Source: a virus. From it: a stretch of 48,356 nt of DNA. Positions 15,585 to 21,810 of the stretch are shown piece by piece. Numbering within the stretch: position 1 is the first letter of the stretch; each line of letters starts with the position of its first letter. The stretch covers positions 1-48,356 of IMG/VR virus record IMGVR_UViG_3300027907_000006; one strand, written 5' to 3'. The notes beneath the pieces are model-generated. The model was given only the letters and a program-made list of their open reading frames with translations, did not search any database and was not told the origin of the DNA. The translations under genes and the position numbers were made by a program.

Positions 15585-15773
15585 ATGCAAAACGTAAAGA
15601 CCGAAGTCAAAGGCAACACGCTGACGATTACCGTGGACCTGTCGCAGCGTTGCGGCCCGTCGAGCACGGGCAAAACGATCATCGTCGCGAGCAGCAACGG
15701 TAGCGCCAAAGTCCCCGGACACGAGGCGATCAAGTTTGGCCTGAACGTCTACACGGGCCGGGGTGCGCAGTGA
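15585..15773 (+). CDS. Hypothetical protein, 62 aa
   Basis: The ATG follows ACAGGAGCTGAAATCAA. The sequence alternates beta-strand-like segments (NVKTEVKGNTLTITVDLSQ, GKTIIVASSNGSAKVPGH, IKFGLNVYTG), suggesting a small all-beta fold. The stop overlaps the next GTG (GTGA). No family is recognised with certainty. Confidence 0.7.
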   Translation: MQNVKTEVKGNTLTITVDLSQRCGPSSTGKTIIVASSNGSAKVPGHEAIKFGLNVYTGRGAQ

Positions 15774-16021
15774 GCCGCGCCCGTTGGGACTTGGCCAGCG
15801 TGCGCAAGGCGCGTGACGCGCACCTTCGGCGCGCACGCTTCGCGGCCCGCATGGTTCGCGAGACGCAAGGCGCAACGCGCGAAGTGTGGCGCGAGCATCG
15901 CCGGCAACACGTCAAGGCCGCGAGGCGCGAAAACTGGCTGCTGGTCGGCCAGTCGCGCGCCGTGTCGGCCTCGATGTTCTTCCGCAAGACGGCAGGCTTC
16001 CACGAGCGCGCCCGCGCCTAG
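15770..16021 (+). CDS. Highly basic protein, 83 aa (GTG start)
   Basis: GTG overlaps the upstream TGA. The product is rich in Arg and Ala and almost entirely helical (VRKARDAHLRRARFAARMVRE, TREVWREHRRQHVKAARRE), which suggests nucleic-acid binding. Translation coupling pairs it with the 62-residue beta protein, so they may form a complex. Confidence 0.65.
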   Translation: MSRARWDLASVRKARDAHLRRARFAARMVRETQGATREVWREHRRQHVKAARRENWLLVGQSRAVSASMFFRKTAGFHERARA

Positions 16022-16029
16022 CTAGTGGC

Positions 16030-16070
16030 TTGACAGTCGCCCGCGTGCCTCTGGCGCGGGCTTCTGTGAA
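16030..16070 (+). ncRNA. Structured intercistronic RNA hairpin, copy B
   Basis: This has the same architecture as copy A: outer stem ACAG/CTGT (16033-16036 with 16064-16067), internal loop TC/TT, and inner stem GCCCGCG/CGCGGGC (16039-16045 with 16055-16061) with a longer loop. Flanks TTGACAGTC and TTCTGTGAA are identical to copy A. It separates the third and fourth units. Confidence 0.75.
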
Positions 16071-16095
16071 TCCATTGACTACAACAGGAGCTGAA

Positions 16096-16728
16096 ATGTC
16101 TACGCGAGCAACTTACAGATTTGAGGCCGGCGACGTATCGCGCCGCGCGTCCGGGATGAGTCACGCGCCCGTCACCGTGTACATCCATCACGACGGCTAT
16201 CCGGCCGGCGCGGCCTGCTACTTCTGGAACATGCACCACGCGACGAGCTACGACCGCACGCCGCTGGTTTGTTTCATCCGCGCGAACGAGCGCGCCGAAG
16301 TGACCGAGGGCCACGAGGCGCACGGCGACACGGATTACAGGTACACGTTGCGCGGTACGTTCCTGACCGCACAGAAGCGCGGGCGCGGCCTGTATGACGC
16401 AACGACATGGGGCGGAATCTTCGCGGGCGAATATCACGAATTCATAAACCAATACGGGCGCGGCCAGTGGGATGAGTTCGAGACATTGCGCACGGTTCCG
16501 GTCAACTATTGCGAGGGTTACGGCAGCCGCACCGAACTACTCACGCGCTCGCAGATCGCGACGCGCATCACGACCGCACGCGAGGAGCTGGACGCCTACC
16601 GCGCCCGATGGCCGGACGCCATTGGCAACATTCGCGGCCATGAATCAACGCTGTCCATGTGGGAACGCGCGCTAAAGGATTACGAGCTACAGGAGGAGTT
16701 CGACCGCGCGAAGCCCGCGAACGCCTAA
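16096..16728 (+). CDS. Hypothetical protein, 210 aa
   Basis: The ATG follows ACAGGAGCTGAA with only three bases between. The N-terminal half is rich in His, Tyr and aromatic residues (VYIHHDGYPAGAACYFWNMHH), followed by a charged C-terminal helical part (TTAREELDAYRARWPDA, STLSMWERALKDYELQEEF). I do not recognise it. Its TAA stop provides the first bases of hammerhead ribozyme 1. Confidence 0.75.
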   Translation: MSTRATYRFEAGDVSRRASGMSHAPVTVYIHHDGYPAGAACYFWNMHHATSYDRTPLVCFIRANERAEVTEGHEAHGDTDYRYTLRGTFLTAQKRGRGLYDATTWGGIFAGEYHEFINQYGRGQWDEFETLRTVPVNYCEGYGSRTELLTRSQIATRITTAREELDAYRARWPDAIGNIRGHESTLSMWERALKDYELQEEFDRAKPANA

Positions 16729-16775
16729 CGCTCTGACGAGGGCGGAAGCCCGAAACGCCGCGAGGCGTCAGCGTT
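16727..16775 (+). ncRNA. Hammerhead ribozyme 1 (type I)
   Basis: All core positions are intact. Stem I AACGCT (16727-16732) pairs with AGCGTT (16770-16775). The CUGACGA core is 16733-16739. Stem II is GGGC/GCCC with a GGAA loop (16740-16751). GAA is 16752-16754 and A15.1 is 16755. Stem III is CGCC/GGCG with a GCGA loop (16756-16767). U16.1 and C17 (16768-16769) complete a GUC cleavage triplet, so cutting is predicted after 16769. Stem I is open, hence type I. Both loops are GNRA tetraloops. The upstream stop TAA (16726-16728) overlaps stem I. Cleavage leaves a 28-base leader before the next ATG. Confidence 0.93.
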
Positions 16776-16797
16776 TAACTAACAGGAGCTGAAACCG

Positions 16798-17328
16798 ATG
16801 AGCGAACACAGAAGAAGCGCGGAGGGTGTCTGCCAGCGTTGCGGACATGCGCCAGGACGAGACGCGCCGGCCGACGTATGCGCGCCCCGCGTGGTTTACA
16901 TCCCCTCGACACATACCGTGCAGGACTTCATTGCACCGAACGGCGTGACGTTTTACGGGCGCAAGACCTTGGAGCAATGCCAAGCCGAGCACGCGGACGC
17001 GGTTGTCATGGACGCGGACGAGGCTTACGCGCTCCATGAGGCACGCTTCCGCAACCCGGTCAGCGAAACGACCGAGGAGCGATTTAACTACGCGCTCGAA
17101 GTCCTACCGCCGGGCAAGTGGGGACATTACCAAGGGGGCGAGGCGTTCTATGTCACCGAGCGCATCACGGGAAATATCGTGAGCTGGTATTTCAAGGTGG
17201 CCGGCCGGTACTTCACGTTGGACGACAGCGCGGCCCCGCACCCGTCTACCTACCTCGAACGTGTGGCGGAGTTCATCAAGGCGAACCCCATCGCGGGGAA
17301 TATGACTTTCACGCGCGTAACGCACTGA
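16798..17328 (+). CDS. Hypothetical protein with N-terminal Cys cluster, 176 aa
   Basis: The ATG follows ACAGGAGCTGAAACCG, 28 bases after the predicted cut of ribozyme 1. Residues 12-28 (CQRCGHAP...C) may bind zinc. The middle is beta-like (TVQDFIAPNGVTFYGRKTLEQC) and the C-terminus carries WYFKVAGRYFTLDD. Its last codons and TGA stop (17326-17328) lie inside ribozyme 2. Function is unknown. Confidence 0.75.
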   Translation: MSEHRRSAEGVCQRCGHAPGRDAPADVCAPRVVYIPSTHTVQDFIAPNGVTFYGRKTLEQCQAEHADAVVMDADEAYALHEARFRNPVSETTEERFNYALEVLPPGKWGHYQGGEAFYVTERITGNIVSWYFKVAGRYFTLDDSAAPHPSTYLERVAEFIKANPIAGNMTFTRVTH

Positions 17329-17367
17329 CGAGGCCGGTAGGCCGAAACGGCGTGAGCCGTCTGCGTT
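17319..17367 (+). ncRNA. Hammerhead ribozyme 2 (type I)
   Basis: Stem I AACGCA (17319-17324) pairs with TGCGTT (17362-17367). The CUGACGA core is 17325-17331 and contains the upstream TGA stop. Stem II is GGCC/GGCC with a GGTA loop (17332-17343). GAA is 17344-17346 and A15.1 is 17347. Stem III is CGGC/GCCG with a GTGA loop (17348-17359). U16.1-C17 is 17360-17361, so cutting is predicted after 17361. Stems I, II and III all differ in sequence from ribozyme 1 but keep pairing, while the core is invariant. Cleavage leaves a 31-base leader before the next ATG. Confidence 0.93.
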
Positions 17368-17392
17368 TATCAATCAACAGGAGCTGAAGACA

Positions 17393-17758
17393 ATGGGAAC
17401 CTATTTCACACCGGGCGCGAGCAAGGCCGCGCTCGTCGCCGAACTGCTACGCGACAACAACGTAGAGGCGCACGACCTTTCCGGCAATCGCCTCTGGTGC
17501 CTGATTCCGAGCACGCGCGACGGCAAGCCGTGGAAATACGTTTGCCTGTTCAAACTGGTGGACGGCGGGCGCGATGGTTGGGGATACAAGCCGATCAGCG
17601 AAGACATGGGACCGTGCTACTACGATTGCCCGCTGTCATACGTGAAAGCCGTGGAACCGTTCGAGCCGCTGGCATACGCGCGTGAGTGGCGTGACAAGGT
17701 GTACTTGCACCACGGCCGCCAGCCGCCGAACAAAAACCAAGGGGAGATGTTCGCGTGA
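17393..17758 (+). CDS. Hypothetical protein, 121 aa
   Basis: The ATG follows ACAGGAGCTGAAGACA. The protein is soluble, with a helical N-terminus (SKAALVAELLRDNNVEAHDL) and a Trp/Tyr/Cys-rich centre (KYVCLFKLVDGGRDGWGYK, GPCYYDCPLSY). The C-terminus KNQGEMF resembles a short peptide tail. Its stop overlaps the next GTG. No family is recognised. Confidence 0.75.
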   Translation: MGTYFTPGASKAALVAELLRDNNVEAHDLSGNRLWCLIPSTRDGKPWKYVCLFKLVDGGRDGWGYKPISEDMGPCYYDCPLSYVKAVEPFEPLAYAREWRDKVYLHHGRQPPNKNQGEMFA

Positions 17759-17856
17759 TCGGCGGCACCCTGGCCGACCGTTACGCCATATACGTCGAAG
17801 CCATGCGCGCCCTTGGCCAGCCCGCGAAGACCTTCGATGAGTGGCTTAATTCCTAA
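17755..17856 (+). CDS. 33-residue peptide (GTG start)
   Basis: The GTG overlaps the upstream TGA (GTGA) behind AAGGGGAGATGTTC. The peptide is an amphipathic helix (LADRYAIYVEAMRALGQPAKTFDEWLNS), too short for most gene callers. Its TAA stop is the start of stem I of ribozyme 3, mirroring the arrangement at ribozyme 1. Confidence 0.6.
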   Translation: MIGGTLADRYAIYVEAMRALGQPAKTFDEWLNS

Positions 17857-17904
17857 CCGCTGACGAGTCCCGCGAGGGGACGAAACGCCGCGAGGCGTCC
17901 GGTT
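17855..17904 (+). ncRNA. Hammerhead ribozyme 3 (type I)
   Basis: Stem I AACCG (17855-17859) pairs with CGGTT (17900-17904). The CUGACGA core is 17860-17866. Stem II is GTCCC/GGGAC (17867-17871 with 17877-17881) with a 5-base GCGAG loop. GAA is 17882-17884 and A15.1 is 17885. Stem III is CGCC/GGCG with a GCGA loop (17886-17897). U16.1-C17 is 17898-17899, so cutting is predicted after 17899. The 19 bases from the GAAA strand through stem III to C17 are identical to ribozyme 1 (17881-17899 and 16751-16769), while stems I and II differ. Confidence 0.92.
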
Positions 17905-17913
17905 CAAATACCA

Positions 17914-17936
17914 GCCCGAAAATATATTTTTCAGGC
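17914..17936 (+). other. AT-rich hairpin downstream of ribozyme 3
   Basis: GCC and CGAAAAT pair with ATTTTTC and GGC around a small loop, with one mismatch, inside an otherwise GC-rich genome. It lies just 3' of ribozyme 3 and upstream of a possible internal promoter. It could be a weak terminator (the stem contains the T-run) or a stabiliser of the cleaved end. Confidence 0.45.
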
Positions 17937-17989
17937 CGAGCGCGCGGCCGGTTCATTGGAATCGGGGCGCGCGTCGTGGCACTAGCTAG

Positions 17990-18016
17990 GTGACTATCTA
18001 GTCACTTTGGTAAAAT
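17990..18016 (+). promoter_or_regulatory. Inverted repeat and possible internal promoter
   Basis: A perfect inverted repeat GTGACTA-TC-TAGTCAC (17990-18005) is followed by TGGTAAAAT, an extended -10-like box (18008-18016). This could be an operator-controlled promoter for the unit starting at 18070, explaining why the spacer after ribozyme 3 (213 bases) is much longer than the others. No good -35 box is seen, so the promoter call is tentative. Confidence 0.4.
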
Positions 18017-18069
18017 GCCCTTGTCGCGTCACTTCGGCGCGATTGTTGTTTACTATCACAGGAGCTGAA

Positions 18070-18336
18070 ATGACAGATGCGAAAATGGCGAAACTCGCGG
18101 CCGACCTTGAGCGCGCCGAGTCGAAGCTACTGCGGGCCATAACCCGCTGGATGAAACTCCGCCGGCAGGTAAAGGCGGCGGGCGTGAAACTCGACAAGGG
18201 GCTGGCCGAGAAGCTGGACAAATTGCCGGGCGCAATGGACGTGCGGAAAATGCCTATCACGCCGAAGCCGTGGCCGGGGAAAATCAAGGTGACGAATATC
18301 CCCGTGCGACAGCCGCGCAAATATCGGGGCAAGTAG
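18070..18336 (+). CDS. Small basic coiled-coil-like protein, 88 aa
   Basis: The ATG follows ACAGGAGCTGAA. The N-terminal 40 residues are a regular amphipathic helix (DAKMAKLAADLERAESKLLRAITRWMKLRRQV), followed by a Pro/Lys-rich tail (TPKPWPGKIKVTNIPVRQPRKYRGK). Dimerisation and nucleic-acid or ribosome binding are plausible; no family is recognised. Confidence 0.7.
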   Translation: MTDAKMAKLAADLERAESKLLRAITRWMKLRRQVKAAGVKLDKGLAEKLDKLPGAMDVRKMPITPKPWPGKIKVTNIPVRQPRKYRGK

Positions 18337-18342
18337 GCGCTT

Positions 18343-18375
18343 GCCGGTTGCGCATCCGAAGGGGTGCGCCTCCGG
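18343..18375 (+). ncRNA. Intercistronic hairpin D
   Basis: The spacer between the seventh and eighth units forms a stem GCGCATCC/GGGTGCGC around GAAG, extended by CCGG/CCGG. There is no hammerhead core and no U-tract. It continues the pattern in which every unit of this operon is separated by RNA structure. Confidence 0.5.
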
Positions 18376-18399
18376 GAATCACCAACAGGAGCTGAGAAC

Positions 18400-18690
18400 A
18401 TGCAACACGGAATCTGGATCGCGCGCCCCATCGAGGGGACTGCGCGCGTTGAAATCTTCGACGGCAAGGGCGAGCTGATCTGCGTCACCGACGACAGGCA
18501 CGCGGCCGATATTGTGGACGCCTACCGGGCCGTGCAAACGATCCACGCGATACTCGATGAGGAGGGCGAGGAGTGGGACAGCGAAACCACGAGCGCAGTC
18601 GCGGAGGTAATCACGGGCTTGGGCTTCACGATCCGCGACCCGAACGACGCGCCCTATGGCGGGTGGGATCACGATGGAGCGGTGACATGA
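18400..18690 (+). CDS. Hypothetical acidic protein, 96 aa
   Basis: The ATG follows ACAGGAGCTGAGAAC. The protein has a beta-like start (GIWIARPIEGTARVEIFDGKGELICV) and an acidic helical second half (ILDEEGEEWDSETTSAVAEVI). It is coupled to the next gene (ATGA). Function is unknown. Confidence 0.7.
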   Translation: MQHGIWIARPIEGTARVEIFDGKGELICVTDDRHAADIVDAYRAVQTIHAILDEEGEEWDSETTSAVAEVITGLGFTIRDPNDAPYGGWDHDGAVT

Positions 18691-18821
18691 TCTGGCTCGC
18701 GGCGGCGTTTCTCGGTGGCGCGGTCTACACGCACGGCACGACATCGAGGGTGTTGCTCGCCGTGTCGGCGTTCTGGCTGATCGCCGGCCTCTACGATATT
18801 TATCGCAAGGGTGGCAAATGA
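18687..18821 (+). CDS. Two-span membrane protein, 44 aa
   Basis: The ATG overlaps the upstream TGA (ATGA). MIWLAAAFLGGAVYTHG and RVLLAVSAFWLIAGLYDIY are two hydrophobic helices, with a basic C-terminus RKGGK. It is the last gene before a strong terminator. A holin-like or superinfection-exclusion role is conceivable, but not shown by the sequence. Confidence 0.65.
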   Translation: MIWLAAAFLGGAVYTHGTTSRVLLAVSAFWLIAGLYDIYRKGGK

Positions 18822-18863
18822 CGCGAGGCGCGGAGCCGTAACCGGGAACAACAACGGCGAGAT

Positions 18864-18904
18864 AAACCCCGCTCCGAGTAATCGGAAGCGGGGTTTACTT
18901 TTTC
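18864..18904 (+). terminator. Rho-independent terminator of the accessory operon
   Basis: A 10-bp stem AAACCCCGCT/AGCGGGGTTT encloses a smaller CCGA/TCGG hairpin and is followed by ACTTTTT on the + strand. It ends the ribozyme-containing operon. The reverse strand carries a T-run in the stem, so it may also stop the leftward gene at 18942. Confidence 0.85.
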
Positions 18905-18941
18905 GGGGTCTTCGCGATTCGCGAATTGAGAAGACTTCGAT

Positions 18942-19265
18942 TCAGTTTGTCGGCAGGCGTTTAGCGTCCGGGGATTTCGCCCACTCGATGCAGTTCGCCG
19001 CAAGCCGTTGCGCGTGAGCCAGGAGGGTGCGGCGCTTGGTCGCGCGGCCCTCAATCCCGCCAGCCTTTTCGAGTGCTTCAAGGGTCGCGGCGGCAGCGGC
19101 GAAAAACGTCTGTGCATGGGACACGCGCTCCGGCACCGTCCACTTGCGACCGGCCGAATATGTTTCCCAAAGGTCTACCAGCGGCACGCCGTCCCAGCCC
19201 TGCATTTTCAGGGTCAGCCCAAAATCGACTGGCGGGAAATTCGCGGGGTGACTTTGCTTTTCCAT
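18942..19265 (-). CDS. Hypothetical protein, 107 aa
   Basis: The ATG at 19265 follows GAGGTAGCGGAC and codon use (strong G/C third positions) is that of a real gene, while the opposite-strand frames here are not convincing. The sequence has a helical C-terminal two thirds (AQTFFAAAAATLEALEKAGG, RRTLLAHAQRLAANCIEWAK). It lies directly downstream of the tRNA on the same strand and may be co-transcribed with it. No family is recognised. Confidence 0.65.
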   Translation of the reverse strand: MEKQSHPANFPPVDFGLTLKMQGWDGVPLVDLWETYSAGRKWTVPERVSHAQTFFAAAAATLEALEKAGGIEGRATKRRTLLAHAQRLAANCIEWAKSPDAKRLPTN

Positions 19266-19291
19266 GTCCGCTACCTCAGTCCTTGAGTGGA

Positions 19292-19366
19292 TGGTGCAGC
19301 CAGTAGGGATTGAACCTACGACCCACGCCTTGTCGAGGCGTTGCTCTACCGCTGAGCTATGGCTGC
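19292..19366 (-). tRNA. tRNA, anticodon GAC (Val), with C at position 33
   Basis: A full cloverleaf is present: 7-bp acceptor stem GCAGCCA/TGGCTGC, D-arm GCTC-AGCGGTA-GAGC, 5-bp anticodon stem ACGCC/GGCGT, a 5-base variable region, T-arm GTAGG-TTCAATC-CCTAC, discriminator A and encoded CCA. The seven-base anticodon loop is TCGACAA, giving anticodon GAC. Position 33, nearly always U, is C. The gene is complete rather than a 3' fragment, so it is probably expressed, though it sits in the integration module and could overlap attP. Confidence 0.9.
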
Positions 19367-19417
19367 AAGGGCGCGAAGTCTACAATCGGTCAACAGTCCC
19401 GCGCGAGGGGTATGTAT

Positions 19418-19522
19418 ATGAGTAAGCGGCGGGATAATGGCACGCGATTGGCCGGTGAGAGGGGCGAAAATTACGCAAAGCCTACAGAAATAGGCTTTCC
19501 CTCACATTTTACCAATCCTTGA
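19418..19522 (+). CDS. Possible small basic protein, 34 aa
   Basis: The ATG at 19418 follows GAGGGGTATGT. The peptide is basic at the N-terminus (SKRRDNGTRLAGERG) and ends in SHFTNP. It lies in a region expected to hold attP, so the frame may be fortuitous; codon composition is not decisive at this length. Confidence 0.3.
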   Translation: MSKRRDNGTRLAGERGENYAKPTEIGFPSHFTNP

Positions 19523-19750
19523 CATGCACGGGTAAAGACTAGAGTCTACTGACACTTGTACGCTACTGCGTCTTAAATCATTGATTCAGTTGACTGGCTG
19601 TCAAATTACTCCTTCCCTCGTATTTCCTCAAGCACGCATTTTCTGTTTCGAGTAGTCTCGCTTTGGGCAGACGGGTTTACCAAGTTGGCGTGTACAAATG
19701 GTTGGCCGGTAAGGTCCCGCAGATAAGTGGTAACTAACAGGAGCTGAAAC
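19523..19750. promoter_or_regulatory. Integrase upstream region, candidate attP/promoter
   Basis: No gene is supported in these 228 bases, which are less GC-rich than the surrounding genes. They hold a dyad AGACTAGAGTCT (about 19537-19548), an inverted repeat TTGACTGGCTGTCAA (near 19588), and a TTGACA box at the left edge. Such AT-rich, repeat-rich DNA beside an integrase is where attP arm and core sites usually lie. The integrase leader ACAGGAGCTGA begins at 19737. Confidence 0.4.
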
Positions 19751-21292
19751 ATGAGACCGGGGAAAACAATTCTCACCGAAGCGTGGCTACGCAAGGTGAC
19801 TAAGGATCGCGACGAGAGCGCGTTAGGCGAGCACACCGATGGGGGCTGCCGAGGTTTGCGCATCTGGATCGCGAAAGATTTCGTGGTGTCCTTCTCGCTT
19901 CGGATGCGACTCAAGGGAGTCTCGAAGCGGTATCACGAGGAGCTGAAGCCGACCTATTGGAGTTCGGCGTTCACGCTCGCCCAGGCACGCGACGCCTGCA
20001 ACATCCGTCGAGGCGAGCTGCGCCGCGATGGCCTCAAGCCCAAGGTCGAGCCGTGCGCTTTGGGTGATGCGCTCCCGCAGTACGTCAAGGCGCGCATGGC
20101 CAAGGACGTGCAGGCGAGCCGCCGTCGCGCGGACCTCCCTGAGAAGTGGGACGAGCACATTGGCAACGCCGAGAAGCCCGGCCGGTTCATGAAAATCTTC
20201 AAGCCGTTGCTCGGGACGCTTTGCACCGACCTCAACCGCGATCACTTCATGGACTGCATGGACACCTACGGCGCGCAGTGGGCCGTCGAGCGCGAGAAGG
20301 AATGGGACAACCGGGTACTGCGCCCGATGATGGTGTGCGCCATGCCGTTCCTGAACTGGTGCGTGAAGCGCAAGGGTCTGAACTCCGATGCCGTCGAGGG
20401 GCTGGTGCCGGAGGACTACGACCCGGATGAGCGTTACCTGTTTCCCGGCGAGTGGCAGGCGTGCGCGCCGCACATCGACGCGCTCAAACACGACTGCGGG
20501 CTATTCGTTCGCTTCGTGCTGCTGACGTGCGTGCGCTCCGAGCAGGCGCTGTGCATGGAGTGGCAGGAGTGCGGGTGGGGCAATGGGTTCCTGAAATTCA
20601 CCGACGAGCAGGGCACCGAGCACGATGCGCTGATCTGGACCGTGCCGCGCGACAAGAAAGAGGGCGGCATGAAAATGCGCAAGAAGGGCAGCAAGCAGCT
20701 CCCCAACAGCGTGCTTATCACGGGCGATGCGCTGGTGATCCTCAAGCGACTGCGCGCGATCTGGGAGGAGGGCCAGAAGGATGCGAAGAACGCAGGCTAT
20801 GCCGGGGTGTTCACCAAGACGATGAAAAAGAAGTGGCGCACGGCGCGCACCGACATGCAGCGCGGCATCGAGGAGGAGGCCGGCTGCGCGCGGTGGGATC
20901 GCATGGCACTGCGCCACACGCACGCGACGTACCTGCGCCTCTTGGGTTGCCCGCCGGCACTGGTGTCGATGAGCATGGTTCACTCGGCCGGCAAGCAGCA
21001 CGTCGCGGGCGGCAAGGTGTTGGTCGCGGCCGATGTCACGACGCGCTACGTGGGGCCAGTCGCGGCGAAACGGTTCATGACGAATGATCCGCTGGCGGCG
21101 CTGGGTCCGTGGCACCTGAGACTTCACAAGCTGTTTCGGGACATGGAGCGCGGCAACGTGCATTCGGTGGAACTCATGTCGATCATCGCCGACCTTCGCA
21201 CGGATGCGAGCGCGGTCAACATGCGCGCCGAGCACGGGATCGCCGAGCGGTTCGTGGACGTGAAGCCGACACAGTTGGTCGCTGTCGGTTGA
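19751..21292 (+). CDS. int: Tyrosine recombinase (phage integrase)
   Basis: This 513-residue enzyme integrates and excises the phage genome at att sites. The N-terminal ~100 residues resemble the arm-binding domain of P4-type integrases (GLRIWIAKDFVVSFSLRMRL ... FTLAQARDACNIRRGEL), followed by a core-binding helical region. Catalytic residues visible are Arg262 (CVRSEQAL), a Lys in PRDKKEG near 302, Arg388 (LRHTHATYL), His411 (SMVHS) and the nucleophile Tyr433 (TTRYVGP). The usual His three residues before the second Arg is replaced by Met/Ala. The start follows ACAGGAGCTGAAAC and a terminator follows the gene. Confidence 0.92.
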   Translation: MRPGKTILTEAWLRKVTKDRDESALGEHTDGGCRGLRIWIAKDFVVSFSLRMRLKGVSKRYHEELKPTYWSSAFTLAQARDACNIRRGELRRDGLKPKVEPCALGDALPQYVKARMAKDVQASRRRADLPEKWDEHIGNAEKPGRFMKIFKPLLGTLCTDLNRDHFMDCMDTYGAQWAVEREKEWDNRVLRPMMVCAMPFLNWCVKRKGLNSDAVEGLVPEDYDPDERYLFPGEWQACAPHIDALKHDCGLFVRFVLLTCVRSEQALCMEWQECGWGNGFLKFTDEQGTEHDALIWTVPRDKKEGGMKMRKKGSKQLPNSVLITGDALVILKRLRAIWEEGQKDAKNAGYAGVFTKTMKKKWRTARTDMQRGIEEEAGCARWDRMALRHTHATYLRLLGCPPALVSMSMVHSAGKQHVAGGKVLVAADVTTRYVGPVAAKRFMTNDPLAALGPWHLRLHKLFRDMERGNVHSVELMSIIADLRTDASAVNMRAEHGIAERFVDVKPTQLVAVG

Positions 21293-21319
21293 TTCAAAAC
21301 ACATCGCTGGAGCGAACGA

Positions 21320-21342
21320 GGCCGCCTACGGGCGGCCTTTTT
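21320..21342 (+). terminator. Rho-independent terminator after integrase
   Basis: The stem GGCCGCC/GGCGGCC (21320-21326 with 21331-21337) with a TACG loop is followed by five Ts. It lies 28 bases after the integrase stop. Confidence 0.92.
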
Positions 21343-21461
21343 CGTTTCATGGGGTTTCCCCTTACGTACTCTTATCCACGCCTGTACGTTGACTGTCGTG
21401 GCCGTGTAGGCGTTGAATGACGGCTTCCGCTGCCCACCAGAACCACCGCGAGGGGACAACA

Positions 21462-21794
21462 ATGGCCGTCGTTGCATCCGATAAGTTTACGAGCAAGGAG
21501 CTGTGCGCGCGTTACCGCTGCGCTCAGGTCACGATCCGCCGCAAGGAGAAGCGCGAGGGGTATCCGCGCGGGGAGAAGTACGGTCGCAACATCATTTACC
21601 TCAAGCAAAAAGTCTTCGAGTGGGAGCGCATCCACATGCCGAACATCCTGATCGAGAAGGAACAGGACGACGACTCGGCGGAGTGGGATCGCCGCCGCCG
21701 CCGCTACCTCTTGGAGAAGGAGGAGCGCGAGGCGAACGACCGGGATAAAAAGCCGACGCCCCCGCCGAAGGGGAAACGGCGCAGGGGTCACTGA
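21462..21794 (+). CDS. Excisionase/AlpA-like DNA-binding protein, 110 aa
   Basis: The ATG at 21462 follows GAGGGGACAACA; an upstream ATG at 21417 is less well placed. The N-terminal segment FTSKELCARYRCAQVTIRRKEKREGYPRG with a following wing is a winged helix of the excisionase/AlpA type, which bends DNA to direct excision. The C-terminal half is a long charged helix (EWDRRRRRYLLEKEEREANDRDKK) and a basic Pro-rich tail, longer than typical excisionases. Position between integrase and repressor supports an excision or control role. Confidence 0.7.
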   Translation: MAVVASDKFTSKELCARYRCAQVTIRRKEKREGYPRGEKYGRNIIYLKQKVFEWERIHMPNILIEKEQDDDSAEWDRRRRRYLLEKEEREANDRDKKPTPPPKGKRRRGH

Positions 21795-21810
21795 TCTGTC
21801 AGTCAGTTCC

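Noticed and set aside
17985-18003. SP6-type phage promoter (TAGGTGAC...CTAG resemblance)
   Set aside because: The resemblance is partial, single-copy, and no single-subunit RNA polymerase gene is present; the inverted repeat explains it better as an operator.
18811-19310. Several small + strand open frames between 18.8 and 19.3 kb
   Set aside because: They overlap each other, the terminator, the tRNA and the better supported - strand gene at 18942-19265.
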